Below are positions 1-11,259 of a stretch of 64,000 nucleotides of DNA, one piece after another (positions within the stretch are counted from its first letter, which is position 1; every line of letters begins with the position of its first letter). Both the position numbers and the translations under genes were made by a program. The notes under the pieces are model-generated. The model did no database searches, was not told where the DNA came from, and saw only the letters and a list, made by a program, of their open reading frames with translations. Source of the DNA: Hemerocallis citrina (taxonomy: Eukaryota > Streptophyta > Magnoliopsida > Asparagales > Asphodelaceae); NCBI GenBank assembly GCA_017893485.1, contig CM030364.1, forward strand, positions 46,401,254 through 46,465,253, read 5' to 3'.

Positions 1-226
1 GTTTTGTGTTTATAATGAGTAGGTATGGTATGTTTGCACTTCGGTATCAACAGGTGTTTTCAATTTTGTTCTAAGATCTCAAAGAGTTAGGAGATGCAAA
101 ATTATGAAATGACTTAAGATCTTGTTGTTATAACGAGAATCTCAAATCACCGTTCAAAAGAAGGAAAAAAATAAGGACTGACGACCTCAAATGACTTTTA
201 GAAAGAAATCTTGATGGGTTGATTCC
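1..226. other. Left-edge flank, no gene recognised
   Basis: AT-rich sequence with no convincing reading frame or repeat. It ends at the 5' copy of the target-site duplication of the LINE that follows. Confidence 0.5.
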
Positions 227-589
227 AACTCTGCCATCGTCTAATGGAGAATTTTATTTATGCTATCATGCTGTGTTATGAAATCTTAGCCATGTGTCTT
301 CTTCAAAATTGATATTGTTACAAGAAAAGTCTTTCAATTTCGCATCAAAGTAAAGCAAATGCCTCCCGAAATGGCTCCCTCTCCTTCGCCCTTTCCCTCC
401 TGCCTGAACCCTATCATCGCAGCTTCACCTTTCATCCTATCCACTCCTTAAGCTGCAACTACTTCTGTTTTTCTTCCTCTTCATGCCTCCCAACATTCTA
501 AACTACCACCCCCTCTTTGGCATGACCTATTTCAAAACCAAAAGAATTCACCAGAAAGCATAGCGTATTAACAGGTTATAAGGTTCAAA

Positions 590-3500
590 GTGACAATGGA
601 GCTGACAGAGCTTGAGATTAGTGGTTGTGAGCTTACAGAGAGAGTCCACCACCAGCTACATGCACCAGCGAATCAGGGCCTTGCCCCTACTTCTTCAAAC
701 CCTCCTCCTCCTTCTCCTCCTATGCCTCCTCCACCTTCTCCCGCTGTAATCTCCATTGCCGACCACACCTCTCTACCACAAAACCCCACTCTGCTGACCA
801 CCCTTCTCGACGAGGAGGACTGGAGGCTCAGACATCCTCATCACCCCGTACGTGCACACCTAAGTGCACATCAGTGACAGTCTGGCCGAGAGTTTAGTCA
901 TCATCGCCCTGCCTCGACACTGCCAAGAGGACAGGCCACATAGAGGGGGTCCTCCTAATGGCTCTTTCGAGCGTAAGAATGACCATCCCCCAGACCTTCG
1001 TCGCCTCATTGAAGAAATGAGTGTTCAGCATGGCCAGGGTCAGCAGCTACACCACCTAAAACCTCACACTCAAAGGCATCACCCCCATTCAAACCACCAC
1101 TCCTCTCATCACCAGCCACAACATCTCCCACTACTGCACCACCACAAAACCCCTTCTAACACCACCACCAAGGCTTACAGCCACAACCACAAATCCCAAC
1201 ATACTCCCCCCCCCCCCCCCCCCCGCGAACACACACACACAAGCGCCCCCACCTCCAAAGTGGGAGGATAAGCTCCACAAAACCTCTACCCTACAACTCA
1301 AGCCCAACTCCGCTTCCCTACCTCCAATCACCATACAAAACCCCAACAATCTTTTGTCAACCTGGCCCAGTCTCCCCCAGATCAGATGTGGGAGGCTCAA
1401 TCACCACTTAAATCCATCGTCGGGAGGGCCCAAGAAGGGGATCCACAAGACAAGGCTACAGTGGAGAGGGCTCCTACCCCGAATCGAGATAAGGCTGAGC
1501 CATGGGTGACAGTTATCAGTAAAGCTATGAAAAGACACACTAATTCCCCCCTTATCAGACAGAAAACAGAAAGAAGCAAAGGAAAGGAAAACGCAAACCG
1601 ACACCATGTTTCAACTGCGGAGACTTGGGGCATTTTCGGCAAGATTGTACAAAAAAGGTGCGATGCCTTAAATGTATGAAATAGGGGCATATGTCGTACG
1701 TTTGCACGAACGTCATTACCTCTAATAACGATGATGATAGTCCAATTAGAAGAGGCAAGTCACCTGATAACCCAACTTTCATCAGGCTTGCAAATAGCCT
1801 AGACATTATTAAACACGAAGAGAAATGGCTCCGTCAATGGTGTGCTATAGCTAAAGTTAGATCAGGAAGCCGATCGGAGAACCGCCTCCTCCATGCCCTA
1901 AACCTGAAGTGGCCAATGAGGGCTTGCAGGGATTGGGTAGCAAAAAAGATGTGCCACCTTCAATTCTTGGTTTTTTTTCCCATCACCGGAGAAGTTGCTC
2001 GAGGTATGCGACTTGGGTACTGTGGATTTTGGACATTTTAAGATGGACTTCTTCCCTTGGTCACCCAGATTTGGAGCGGAACTCCTGCAAGGTGAACGGT
2101 ATTGGGTTTGGATTCATAATGTCCCACTCCACTTCTGAAAGAAAGAAGCACTACAAGAAATTATTTCGGAGTTTAGAACGATCAAAGATATCGACGAAAA
2201 GACAGTGCGTCACTCAGAGATTATATCCGCTAGAATCCTAATCTGAAGCCCAATTATCACCCTCATGCCTCGTTTTGCAAAAGTTTTCTCTTTTGAGGAC
2301 TCATACCTCATTCGCTTCATTCTTGATAAGTTAGCAGAGTCGGAGGCAGAACTCCAGATGCTGTCTTCCCCATCACCCTCACTCAGAGACGGTCGTTCAT
2401 ACAAACAAGTGGTCTCACCGGAGTTGGACCTAACCATAGATGGGGCTCATGAAATTGAACGGGCGCATCATGAAGTCATCAGAGCTGCAAGGGGGATGGA
2501 GGAGCGCCAGGGACGCTCGACGACGAGCTTAGCATCACACAAAACTCCACCAACGATGGACGACCAAGATCGAGGCTTGATCAAGAGTCCCAACGGTTAG
2601 GATGGACTACAAAAAGTGGATCTACAACCCCAACCAAAAATGGCAGTTGGGGTAGACCCAATTCCTCTACTTGGAAATCTGAGTATATAGAAAGCTAGAA
2701 GCGGAAGTCAACACCTAACAAATGGTGAGGAGCCGTGGCGTTTGGTGCAGTTGGATGGAGAAGAGCAAACCACTGCTGAAACTGGTAAGATCCCCAAGAT
2801 TTTCAACAGACAAACTCTTTCGCCAAAAAGGAGAAAAGGTGTAAACTTTGGGACGGGAGCTACAACAAAGGAATGCCATTCTGGGGAAGAAGACGAACAG
2901 AGGAACCATTGAAGCGGTTCAAGAAGAGAAAGGGGCTACCATTTTGGGAGAGGAACAGATGAGGAAAAATGGCGATTTGGGAATGGTTTCAAAGGGCTGT
3001 AACAAAAACCAAAGCAACAACACATTGGTGAAGGCGCCTCTGTCTTCGGTCCCCAAGGTATGCTTCGACCTCTCCGCCAGCCTCTAAGGAAGCGCCACGT
3101 GCCCCACTACAGGTTGTCGAGTTGACTACCCAGAACATCGATGATGGTGCTTCTGAAGAGCGTGTAATGAAAGCGTATGGGCCCATTGAGGGGCCCAATA
3201 ACGTTGAGTTCGGAAGCTACAGTGAGGGGACCATTCTATTAAATCCACACATTATTCATAGGCCCAACAAATCAAGCCCAACTCTTATCTCCTGGGATGC
3301 TACAGGGAGATCCCATTATTGAGTTCGAAAGCCACAGTGATGAAGACGATCGTGATGCTAGGTTGTACCTCAAAGATGATTTTGTCTACTCTGAAGATGA
3401 GTCTTTGGATTCAGAGGATATTGATATGGACCTCCGAGCTATCTCCCCAGATTTTGTTCCCTCTACTTACCCTACCCCACAAATGACTGCACTGGTCTCT

Positions 3501-3827
3501 GGCCGTTCAGACAAAGGGTTTAGAGTTCACAAAGTTGCGAAGAGGGCTATAGAAGAGTCCTTGGATGATTACCTTGAAATTGCTGCAGCCGCTAAATCTG
3601 CTAAGACTAGCGACGGAGGTACACAATCCTTCCTAGCTTCTTTTTTTAATTTCATGTCTGATTCTGAGATATTTTGTCTAGCCAAAACCTGCGGTTTAGC
3701 GGTGAGCGATACTGATCGGAACGCTTTTCTCCTTAATAAGATTAGGGGGTGGGAGAGCGATAGAGTTAATCTTATATCGGGTTCGGTTTCCGAATTGAGT
3801 CATGGCCCCACATTAGAATCACTTTAA
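590..3827 (+). pseudogene. LINE ORF1 (nucleic-acid-binding protein), broken
   Basis: ORF1 of plant L1 elements encodes an RNA-binding protein that packages the transcript. Here it begins with a proline- and serine-rich stretch (590-1270), interrupted by a C-rich homopolymer at about 1205-1224 that probably shifted the frame. Two CX2CX4HX4C zinc knuckles lie at 1607-1705 in one frame. The second is cut by an in-frame TAG at 1682-1684. From about 1760 to 2330 the conceptual protein, read across frames, resembles DUF4283 (a conserved Trp-rich block followed by a 'WVWIHNVPLHF'-like segment). The C-terminal part 3297-3827 is open, acidic and without a recognised domain. The ATG at 590 is only the first ATG of the open stretch, so the true start is uncertain. 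Confidence 0.75.
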
Positions 3828-6467
3828 TGGATTTTCTCTTCTGGAACGTTAGAGGCCTGGGTAGGTGGGGCAAGCGGGAAAAGGTTAAGGATGTCATCGC
3901 TAAATCTAAAGCCAACATTGTTGGTCTGTAGGAGATCAAACTAGCTAATATTTCTAGACTCAGTGGACTAGAAACCGAATCCATGAGTGGAAATTTTGCC
4001 CCTCTGATGGGGCCTGTGGAAGTATAGCACTAGGTTTTAACCCAGAGTTTTTTAACTGCCTAGATGAATTCCACGGGCAATTCTCCCTATCGGTCTTGCT
4101 CCAACGTAAAACTGATTTGTGGACCCACACATTCATGGTCGTGTATGGTCCGCACACGGCTGCCTCCAGGAGGGCATTCTGGACTGAACTACGATTGATT
4201 CACTCTCACTGGACGCACCCGTGGGTGGTGGTGGGGGGGAGATTTCAATATCACCAAGTCGCCTCCGAACACAGAGGCAGAGGTTCCAGTGAGTCTGATA
4301 AGGAAGCGTTTAACGAGGTCATTGCAGATCTCGAACTGGTTGACATTCCCATCACTGGTAGACTTTACACCTGGTCAAACATGCAAGCGACACCTATTTT
4401 GGCTAAGCTAGATAGGATTTTGGTTTCATCAGATTGGGAGGACAAGTTTCCACTCTCCTGGGCTAAGTCTCTCCCTAAACCCACATCGGACCACGTTCTG
4501 ATCATACTGTCCATTGGTGAAGCTCAACCCAGGAAACCACCCAAGTTTAGATTTGAGAATGCGCGGTTAACAAAAGCTGGGCTGGCCCTACTAAAGGGAC
4601 AGAAGTGACTGCAATCTGGTGTGAAGAAATTAGAAGACTGCGAACCAAGCTAAGGAAGTGAAACCGGACTAGATTTGCGTTGATCTGGAGAGCAAAAGAC
4701 TCCCTTTTGGAAGGAATTGAGGAGCTTGAAAAAGTGGAAGAGACTAGAGATTTACGAAGAGTGGAATAGGTTACTTCAACTTAAAGAAGACATCACCTCA
4801 ACTTTATAGGCTGGAGGAAATAAAGTGGCAACAACGGTCCAGGGTTTCGTGGCTCAAAGAGGGAGACATGAATACAACTTTCTTTCACCGGGTTGCTAGT
4901 GCCCGACTGTAGATCCAACCTCATTCCCTCAATCCATACTGACTCTGGATTATTACAAGATGACGATGCTATCAGAGTAGCATTCCAAGCTCACTTCAAG
5001 CACCTATTTGGTTGAAAGGCGGATTTGAGAGCCCCCCTCGACCATGCATTGTGGTATGTCCCCTGTAGTCGACTTTGACCTAGATCTTATCTCCTTGGAA
5101 GCTCCCTTTTTAGGAGGGGAGATTTGGGAGGCTGTGGCGCAACTTGGAAAAGAGAAAGCCCCTGGACCGGATGGATTCCTAATCCTTTTCTACCAGACTT
5201 TTTGGGAGGAAATCAAAGACGATCTCATTAACTTGTTTGTCAATTTCTTTAATCATAAACTTATGTTAGGGAGAATTAATTATGCTGAGGTTGTGTTGAT
5301 CCCCAAGAAAGTTGAGTCCCTTGAGGGTGGAAGACTTCTGTCCAATTAGCCTTCTTAACTGCTCAGTTAAGATTATTACCAAGACACTCGCTAATAGATT
5401 GGGAAAGGTAATGGATAGACTCATTAGATGCGAGCAAACGAGGTTTATTAAGGGTCGATGCATCCAAGATTGTATAGCAACTGCTGATGAAACTATCCGT
5501 CATTGCCACAGGTCGAACTCTAAGAGCTACCTCCTAAAACTGGACTTCGAAAAGGCATATGATTCTGTTGAGTGGGAGAGTCTCTTAGAAGCACTGGATG
5601 GAAGAGGGTTTGGGGAGCGGTGGATCAGATGGATCAATATGTGCCTCTCCACCATCAGGACCGCTATCATGGTAAATGGGTAGCGGGTTCTCCTTTTTCA
5701 TGTAAACGGGGCCTTAGACAAGGAGATCCCCTCTCCATTCTTTGGTTCATTATAGTGGCAAACGTACTGCGGTTAATGATGGATAACTGTAGAAGGGCGG
5801 GCTGGATCGCGTCGGTGGCCAGTGGAGTCAACTGTCCTGGATGTTCAATCCTACAATATGCAGATGACACTCTCCTGTTTGGAAATGGAAACATCGGGGA
5901 GACTACGGTTTTCAAAGGAATTCTTTACAGCTTTGAAGCTTGGTCCGAACTTAGGGTTAATTTCCACAAAAGCGCACTTATCCCCATTCCATAAAAATTT
6001 TCGACGGAACAATTCTTTACAGCTTTGAAGCTTGGTCCGGACATAGGGTTGATTCTACATGTGGGTTCTGCAATGCAGTGACCGGAACTTGAGACCATCT
6101 TTTTATGGAATGTCTCAGGAGCAAAGCGGTCCTCGTCGAGGTACTCAGCGCCCTGGGTACTTTCGAATACCCTGATACGTATGAGGAGCTGTAGGTAGGC
6201 TCCAAGTTCACTGGTGAGATACGTTCTATGAGAGAAGCCTAGTTTATCGCTATTACCACTACTACCTTGTACCTTTGGCTAGATAGGAATAAATGTTACT
6301 TTCGGGGGACTAATAATAGTATTTATGGTAATTTGACTCACATTATGCATCTTATTTCTTTTTGGGCTACTGCCGCTGCTACAGGTCCCCGAGGGAGGAT
6401 CACCAGTGTGTTCCAGGTAGAGGAGTATGACGACGTTGAAGTGGAGATTGAGCCGACACCCTACTGA
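3827..6467 (+). pseudogene. LINE ORF2 (endonuclease, reverse transcriptase, zf-RVT), broken
   Basis: The ATG at 3827-3829 overlaps the ORF1 stop (TAATG). The AP-endonuclease opens with 'LFWNVRGLG', then a TAG at 3929-3931 replaces the residue before the expected catalytic Glu (related proteins have QE). The endonuclease resumes in 4096-4608 with a conserved 'SDH'. The 'GGDFN' motif near 4240 is disturbed by an extra G in a G-run and restored a few codons later. A linker resembling '[14 protein letters not shown]' lies near 4850. RT motifs follow: 'KAPGPDGF' (about 5155), 'FIKGR' (about 5440), 'LKLDFEKAYD' (about 5540), 'GLRQGDPLS' (about 5715) and the catalytic 'YADD' (about 5860). Frames change at about 5310 and 5680. 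After about 5995 the text jumps to a zf-RVT remnant (CX2C with DHLF) at 6055-6130 and a C-terminal tail ending at 6467. Confidence 0.88.
5919..6039 (+). repeat. 29-bp direct repeat at the RT/zf-RVT deletion junction
   Basis: The same 29 bases occur at 5919-5947 and 6011-6039, offset 92 bp, and similarity continues for about 15 bp beyond. The second copy leads straight into the zf-RVT remnant, so the repeat marks where roughly 1 kb of ORF2 is missing. Confidence 0.85.
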
Positions 6468-6748
6468 GAGACGAGGTGGTTATGCTATTACGACCCTTTA
6501 CTGCTTATTGATCCCCACCACCCTAGGGTTTTGTTGGGGGGAGTATAGATGATGTGTTGTACTTCTGATGGAGGACTGATGTTTTGTTCTATCACTTTTG
6601 TCCCTCCCCTATGTTAGGGAGGAAGTATGTTTTTCTTTGTATGTGTTGTAGGACTTGTCCTTTGCTCAGTACTCTGAGTTTGTTTTATTAACTCCATATT
6701 AATAAAACAGGCTAGCCATACTCCACCTTTTTCTTCAAAAAAAAAAAA
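6468..6748 (+). other. LINE 3' UTR and poly-A tail
   Basis: Non-coding tail of the LINE. An 'ATTAATAAAACA' stretch near 6700 includes an AATAAA polyadenylation signal, followed by a pure A run at 6737-6748. Confidence 0.75.
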
Positions 6749-7258
6749 CTCTGCCATCGTCTACTCCAATTCTTGAAGTATTTAAAATCAATCAGCTGCT
6801 GCCATCGTTTTTTCCAACTATACCCAGACAATGAATATAAACTGCCAATCTCTAATCTCTATCTCTAATCTCTTCTAATATTATAATGAGAGAAGGCCTT
6901 AGTGTCATTTGTAAATCTACTAACGCGTGTATTGTACGTGCAGAACTAATATGAAGGAGGTCTTAGGTTCGAGTTCTCACTACGTCAGATTTTTTTCTTT
7001 ATATTTTTTTCAAAAATATATTAAACGTGCATCACATGTGTACATTATTATCTATCTATCTATCCACCTATCTATAATATAATATATAATAACTATTAGA
7101 ATGGAAAAGTTGGAGCTGTAAATCTACCTACTTACATGCAATGCACGTGCAACTCCTACTCTCCATTATAGTATTCACATTTACTTTTTAAAATATATAA
7201 TCCTATTTATTAAGACATGCATTGCTTGTGAAAAATCAGAGTTTATACTTTATTTAAA

Positions 7259-9351
7259 GGGAGAATGACTTATTAGCACCTAAAGTTAGTATTAATACCC
7301 TAAACAAACCTAAAGTTTCTATAATACCCTAAACACAACCAAACTCTTATAAATTGGACCTACAGACCCCCGTAGTTAATTTCCATTAATTTTCTAACAG
7401 TTTAGAGGTAAAATAACTTTTTTACCCCCATGCTTTAATAATTTCTTTAAAATTCGTTAAAATTCATTAAAAAAATTTTAAATTCCAAAAAAAAAAATCC
7501 TTAAATTTCCTTTTAAAATTCCTTAAATTTTCCTTTAAAATTCCCTTAAATTTTCCTAAAATTTTCTTTTGGATTCCTTAAAATTCCTTAAAAATTCCTT
7601 TTAAATTCCTTATAATTTCCTTTAAACTTACTTTTAAAATTCCTTTAAAATTTCTTTAAAATTTCTTTAAAATTTCCTTAAAATTTTATTAAAATTTTAT
7701 CTAAAATTTCTTTACAATTAATTTTAAAATAGAACAAAAAGTCCTTCAAAATTGAGAGTATTTCTACAACTGAGAGTGCCAATTGAACCAAAAATTCTTC
7801 AAAAATTCTTTAAAAAATTGGTCTCTAAATCCTTAACATAGGTCATAGTGTGTTCAGAACCAAAAATATTTAATCATCATATATCAATATATCATAACAT
7901 CAAGAACAAACAAATTATTCATAACCAAACATAGAGCAAAGAGTTTATTGAGATATATTTTCATATCTAGATCATAAGTATCTAACAGATAGCAAAGAAA
8001 GAATTGAAGAATATAGATATAATAATATTTTCATAACTATTTTGTATACTTGAAATGCACAATCAATATTACATAATATGAAACAATTATATAACATGAA
8101 ACAACAATTACATGACATGAAATAATTACACAATCAATATTACATAACGAAGCAAGCTGATGCTTCTTCTTCTTCTGCTGCTGCCAACAAAAAATACAAA
8201 AATAAATCAGAAATAATCATGTATTTGTATGTACATGAAACTAAACAATACATAAAATAATTACTAGTAGGCTCAGAACACAACTTTCAGTAAGGATTTA
8301 TCAAATTTGCCAAATATTCAAGCATCAGTGTAACAAAGAGATAAAAAATTGTGTCACTATGGCTGCATTGAAATATCATGCCAACTAGTTCAAATGCAAA
8401 AATAACCCTCCCTCATATTGAAATTTACAATTGACTAACAGGAAGTATCAAGTCCAGGTTCCATGACAAATATGAAATTCACAATTAACATGAATGATTG
8501 ACTTCATCTACTCATGAACCATTCAACCTACAACAGAATTTGATAAAGCATAGTTTTCTGTTAACAAGTTTAATAAAACAAAAACAGAAGATATGTACTA
8601 AACTGTTTAAGAGTGACAATGCATATAAGCATATAAGCATAGCATAGCATATAACCATATAAGCATAGCATAGCATATAAGTAACTGGCATATAAGTCAG
8701 CATAGCATAGCATAAAAGTAACTGGCATATAAGATGTTTTTTTTCCCTCTAAATTAAAAAGGTAACATAATATTCAAATCCCTTATCCTTTAATGGAGAT
8801 GTTAGACCTATTTGTAAAGTCTGAAATTGTAAGAACCAACTTGATAAAATTCTAGTTTAGAGATTGCAAGGACCAACTTATATCCAACTGTGAATCATCA
8901 TTGCCTACACACACAACCAAAATAAATCACAAGAAATTGAACCAGAAGCTTAAAAGCAAGTATGAGAATAATACCTTATAAACACCTGAAGTTAATAATA
9001 ATACCTTATAAACACCTGAAGTTAATAATAATACCTTATAAACACCTGAAGTTACAGTAATATACCTCAGTGACACCCAAAGTTTTTGAAATTGGACTTA
9101 TAGGTACCCAGCGCTCACAGATTAGTTTTTTTTTGGAAAGGGGTATTTTTGTAATTTCACATACCTCTTAACGGGTTTAAACCCGTTAAAAAAAATATTC
9201 CCAGAATATTCCACTAACTTAACTGAGAAATTAACGGCGGGGGTCTGTAGGTCCAATTTATAAGAGTTTGGGTGTGTTTAGGGTATTATAGAAACTTTAG
9301 GTGTGTTTAGGGTATTAATACTAACTTTAGGTGCCAATAAGTCCTTCTCCC
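7259..9351. mobile_element. Non-autonomous Mutator-like element (MULE), long TIR, 9-bp TSD
   Basis: Terminal inverted repeats of about 125 bp (7259-7384 and 9227-9351) start GGGAGAA and differ at only a few positions. They are flanked by a perfect 9-bp duplication TTATTTAAA at 7250-7258 and 9352-9360. Long TIRs plus a 9-bp TSD are the Mutator superfamily signature. The interior has no transposase: 7400-7740 is a run of AAATTCCTT-like words, 8160-8760 is AT-rich with a (GCATA)n-like patch near 8630-8730, and 8964-9053 is a 30-bp tandem array. Confidence 0.88.
8964..9053 (+). repeat. 30-bp tandem repeat, three copies
   Basis: Three consecutive 30-bp units, the first slightly degenerate and the other two identical, each ending ACACCTGAAGTT. 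The unit resembles the MULE terminal sequence (GCACCTAAAGTTAGTA), so it may derive from subterminal DNA. A perfect 22-bp palindrome centred on GGGTTTAAACCC lies just downstream at 9168-9189. Confidence 0.8.
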
Positions 9352-9412
9352 TTATTTAAAATAAAAAAAATTAATACGTGCATCGCACGTGTATATTACT
9401 AGTTATCTCTAA

Positions 9413-10276
9413 CTAGTAATTTACACGAGCGATGCACGAATTTTTATAAATAAAAAAGAATTATGACGTAAGGAGGACTCGAACCTGAAACCTCATTTAT
9501 ATTAGTTGTATACGTGTATTGCACATGTTGGTTTATTTTACAAATGATAGTGGCGTTTATCCCAACTTAAAATTAGTTTCTCTTCTCCTTTAAAAGGAGA
9601 AGCTGGGCCAAACGCATCCTTTGAAAAGCTCTACAGAAGGAGAAGTAGCTTAATTTTAGTGAAGAAAATGAGCTTTGATAGAAGCCCTCCAGAGCAACTT
9701 CTGGCTTCTCTTTCTGGTTTTTCCTTCAAAACCTCATAACACAATTTTTTCTCCCTTCCCCTTCCTCGCCGAACAGCCGCCGTCGAACGCCGCACCGTCG
9801 CCTCCCCTCGCCGCGCCGCCGTCTCCCTCTCCTTTCTTCGCCGTCGCGCTGCCGCCTCCCCTCACCGCCCCACCGCCTCCCTCTCCTTTCTTCGCCGTCG
9901 CGCCGCCACCTCTCCTTTCTTCACCGTCGATAGCCTTTTTTTGGGCTTTAAATATCTTTATAGTAATATAACAATATTTTTGTAATTTGATCACTTATAT
10001 TTTACTCTTAAATAAAATCAAAAGCTTAAATTGAGTATAAAAGTAGCTTACATTTGATATTTTATGCCAAACAACTTCTAGCTTAAAAGTAGTTTTGAAG
10101 TTAAAAAAAAAATAGACTTTCCAATCAGTTTCAGCTTTTAATTTCAAAGCTCTATTTTCTGGCTTCTCCTTCCGAAGTAGCTTTAAAGCCCAAAAAAGCT
10201 AGGCCAAACGCAACCTCCCATTATAATATTTAGAGATTTAGAGATTTAGAGATATTTAGATATTAGAGATTAGAGA
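9413..10276 (-). mobile_element. Helitron (copy B) nested in copy C
   Basis: On the minus strand it begins TCTCTAATCTCTAATATC (plus-strand end 10276) and ends with a hairpin and CTAG (9413-9416). Host bases are A (9412) and T (10277), i.e. insertion into AT. It contains a GC-rich stretch at about 9770-9930 of CCG/CTC-rich codon-like triplets that may be a captured fragment; no product recognised. A perfect B-box GGTTCGAGTCC lies on the minus strand near 9492. AGCT-GGCCAAACGCA motifs near 9605 and 10198 look like remnants of a smaller element. Confidence 0.75.
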
Positions 10277-10366
10277 TACCATAATTGGAGAGTTGAAGAA
10301 GTGTCATTTGTAGTGAAATTAACTCAAATTATACACAAACCAACTTGATTGATCTCATCTCATCCA

Positions 10367-10755
10367 TCTCTAATCTCTAATATTATAATGGGAGAGTTGG
10401 GTTGTCATTTGTCAACATACAAACTTGTGCGTTGCACGTGCAACTCCAACTCTTCCATTAATTACAACAAAAACAAACAAATAAAAAATTTCACCTATTT
10501 AAAACGTGCAATGCACGTGCAAAAGAATTTTATAATATTTTTTTAACACTAAACATATACATATGTTGCACGTACAACTCAAATTCAACTTATAAACACA
10601 TGCATTGCACGTACAAATTGTAGCTTTTTCTTCTAAATATTTTTCCAATTACGTGCAATGCACATCCAATTCCAAAATTATTTCTTAACACATATATCAC
10701 ACATAAAAATCCTCCAATTCTTATCAAAATGTGTATCACACGTGAAAAATACTAG
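10367..10755 (+). mobile_element. Short Helitron (copy D, 389 bp) nested in copy C
   Basis: It starts TCTCTAATCTCTAATATT after A10366 and ends ATACTAG before T10756, with a subterminal TGTG-ATCA-CACG-type hairpin. Removing it restores continuous similarity to 45500-45560, where this site is empty. It is full of ACGTGCAATGCACGT-type palindromes, also seen at the ends of other copies. No coding capacity. Confidence 0.8.
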
Positions 10756-10873
10756 TACAATTTTAAGCGAAAGTTATATTAACCATCTATTTTTTAAATT
10801 GTTATCTGTTATTATAATACCCTCAATTATTTATAAAAGTATACCTCCCCCCCCCCCCCCAACCCAAAAAAAG

Positions 10874-11091
10874 CCTAAGATCAACGGCCGAGATTCATCC
10901 ATCGCCGAATCCACGGTCACCAGCTAGAGCAGCGGGTACCGCGACCACCGGAGGTAATAACAAAACCCTCGTCCCCATCCCCCATCCCCGAGATCTGGCA
11001 GTTCCCTTGATCGCTGTCCCCCCCAACCCTAAGATCAACGGCCGAGATTCATCCATCGCTGAATCCACGGTCATTGACTAGAGCGGCGGGT
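10874..11091 (+). repeat. 64-bp direct duplication in a GC-rich island
   Basis: A segment at 10874-10937 recurs at 11028-11091 (offset 154 bp) with few changes. The island is far more GC-rich than its surroundings, with CCATCCCC runs, and resembles a captured 5' UTR or exon. The gene of origin is not recognised. Confidence 0.7.
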
Positions 11092-11259
11092 CCCATGGCT
11101 GCAATGATGCAGTACATTTACAATTATGGCCCTCATAATTTTGAGCATTTAGTTTTTAGTTGTACATTCAAAAAGATCTTGAAATTGTGAATTGTCAAAA
11201 TATTATATGCATATATGGATAATATATGGATAAATGGATATAGCAATTCGCCGTTTCGC

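Larger units (their letters stand above)
244..6746 (+). mobile_element. L1-type LINE, near full length, degenerate
   Basis: Non-LTR retrotransposon bounded by a 17-bp direct repeat, AACTCTGCCATCGTCTA, at 227-243 and 6747-6763. Its first two A bases may belong to the tail, so the duplication is 15-17 bp. A poly-A tail (6737-6748) precedes the 3' copy, as expected for target-primed reverse transcription. Order of parts: 5' UTR, ORF1 with CCHC knuckles and a DUF4283-like segment, ORF2 with endonuclease, reverse transcriptase and a C-terminal zinc-finger (zf-RVT) domain, 3' UTR, tail. Both ORFs carry stops and frameshifts, and ORF2 has lost a block between RT and zf-RVT, so this copy is dead. Its length suggests little or no 5' truncation. 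Confidence 0.92.
6849..9402 (+). mobile_element. Non-autonomous Helitron (copy A), interrupted by a MULE
   Basis: The 5' end starts TCTCTAATC after a host A (6848). It contains a small expansion of the TCTCTAATC motif, then the family sequence TCTAATATTATAATGAGAG. The 3' end has the short hairpin ACGTGC-ATC-GCACGT (about 9375-9390) followed by CTAG at 9399-9402 and host T (9403). These are standard Helitron termini (5' TC, hairpin, CTRR, A^T insertion without TSD). Without the nested MULE only about 450 bp remain, with no Rep/helicase. A tRNA B-box-like motif GGTTCGAGTTC lies near 6967. Confidence 0.75.

Noticed and set aside
864..1271. Open frames rich in His, Pro and Thr around 864-1400 on both strands
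   Set aside because: They overlap low-complexity CA/CCA DNA within LINE ORF1 and a C homopolymer; no independent gene is supported.
7400..7740. Possible satellite built on AAATTCCTT
   Set aside because: Words recur irregularly without a fixed period; treated as low-complexity interior of the MULE.
9470..9500. Possible tRNA gene at the B-box-like motif (also 34190 and 18224)
   Set aside because: No cloverleaf with acceptor, D and anticodon arms could be drawn; better explained as SINE or tRNA-derived remnants.
9675..9994. Pro- and Gly-rich frames on both strands at 9675-9994
   Set aside because: Both arise from the same CCG/CTC-rich stretch in a Helitron; a captured fragment is possible, but no protein is recognised and neither strand is favoured.
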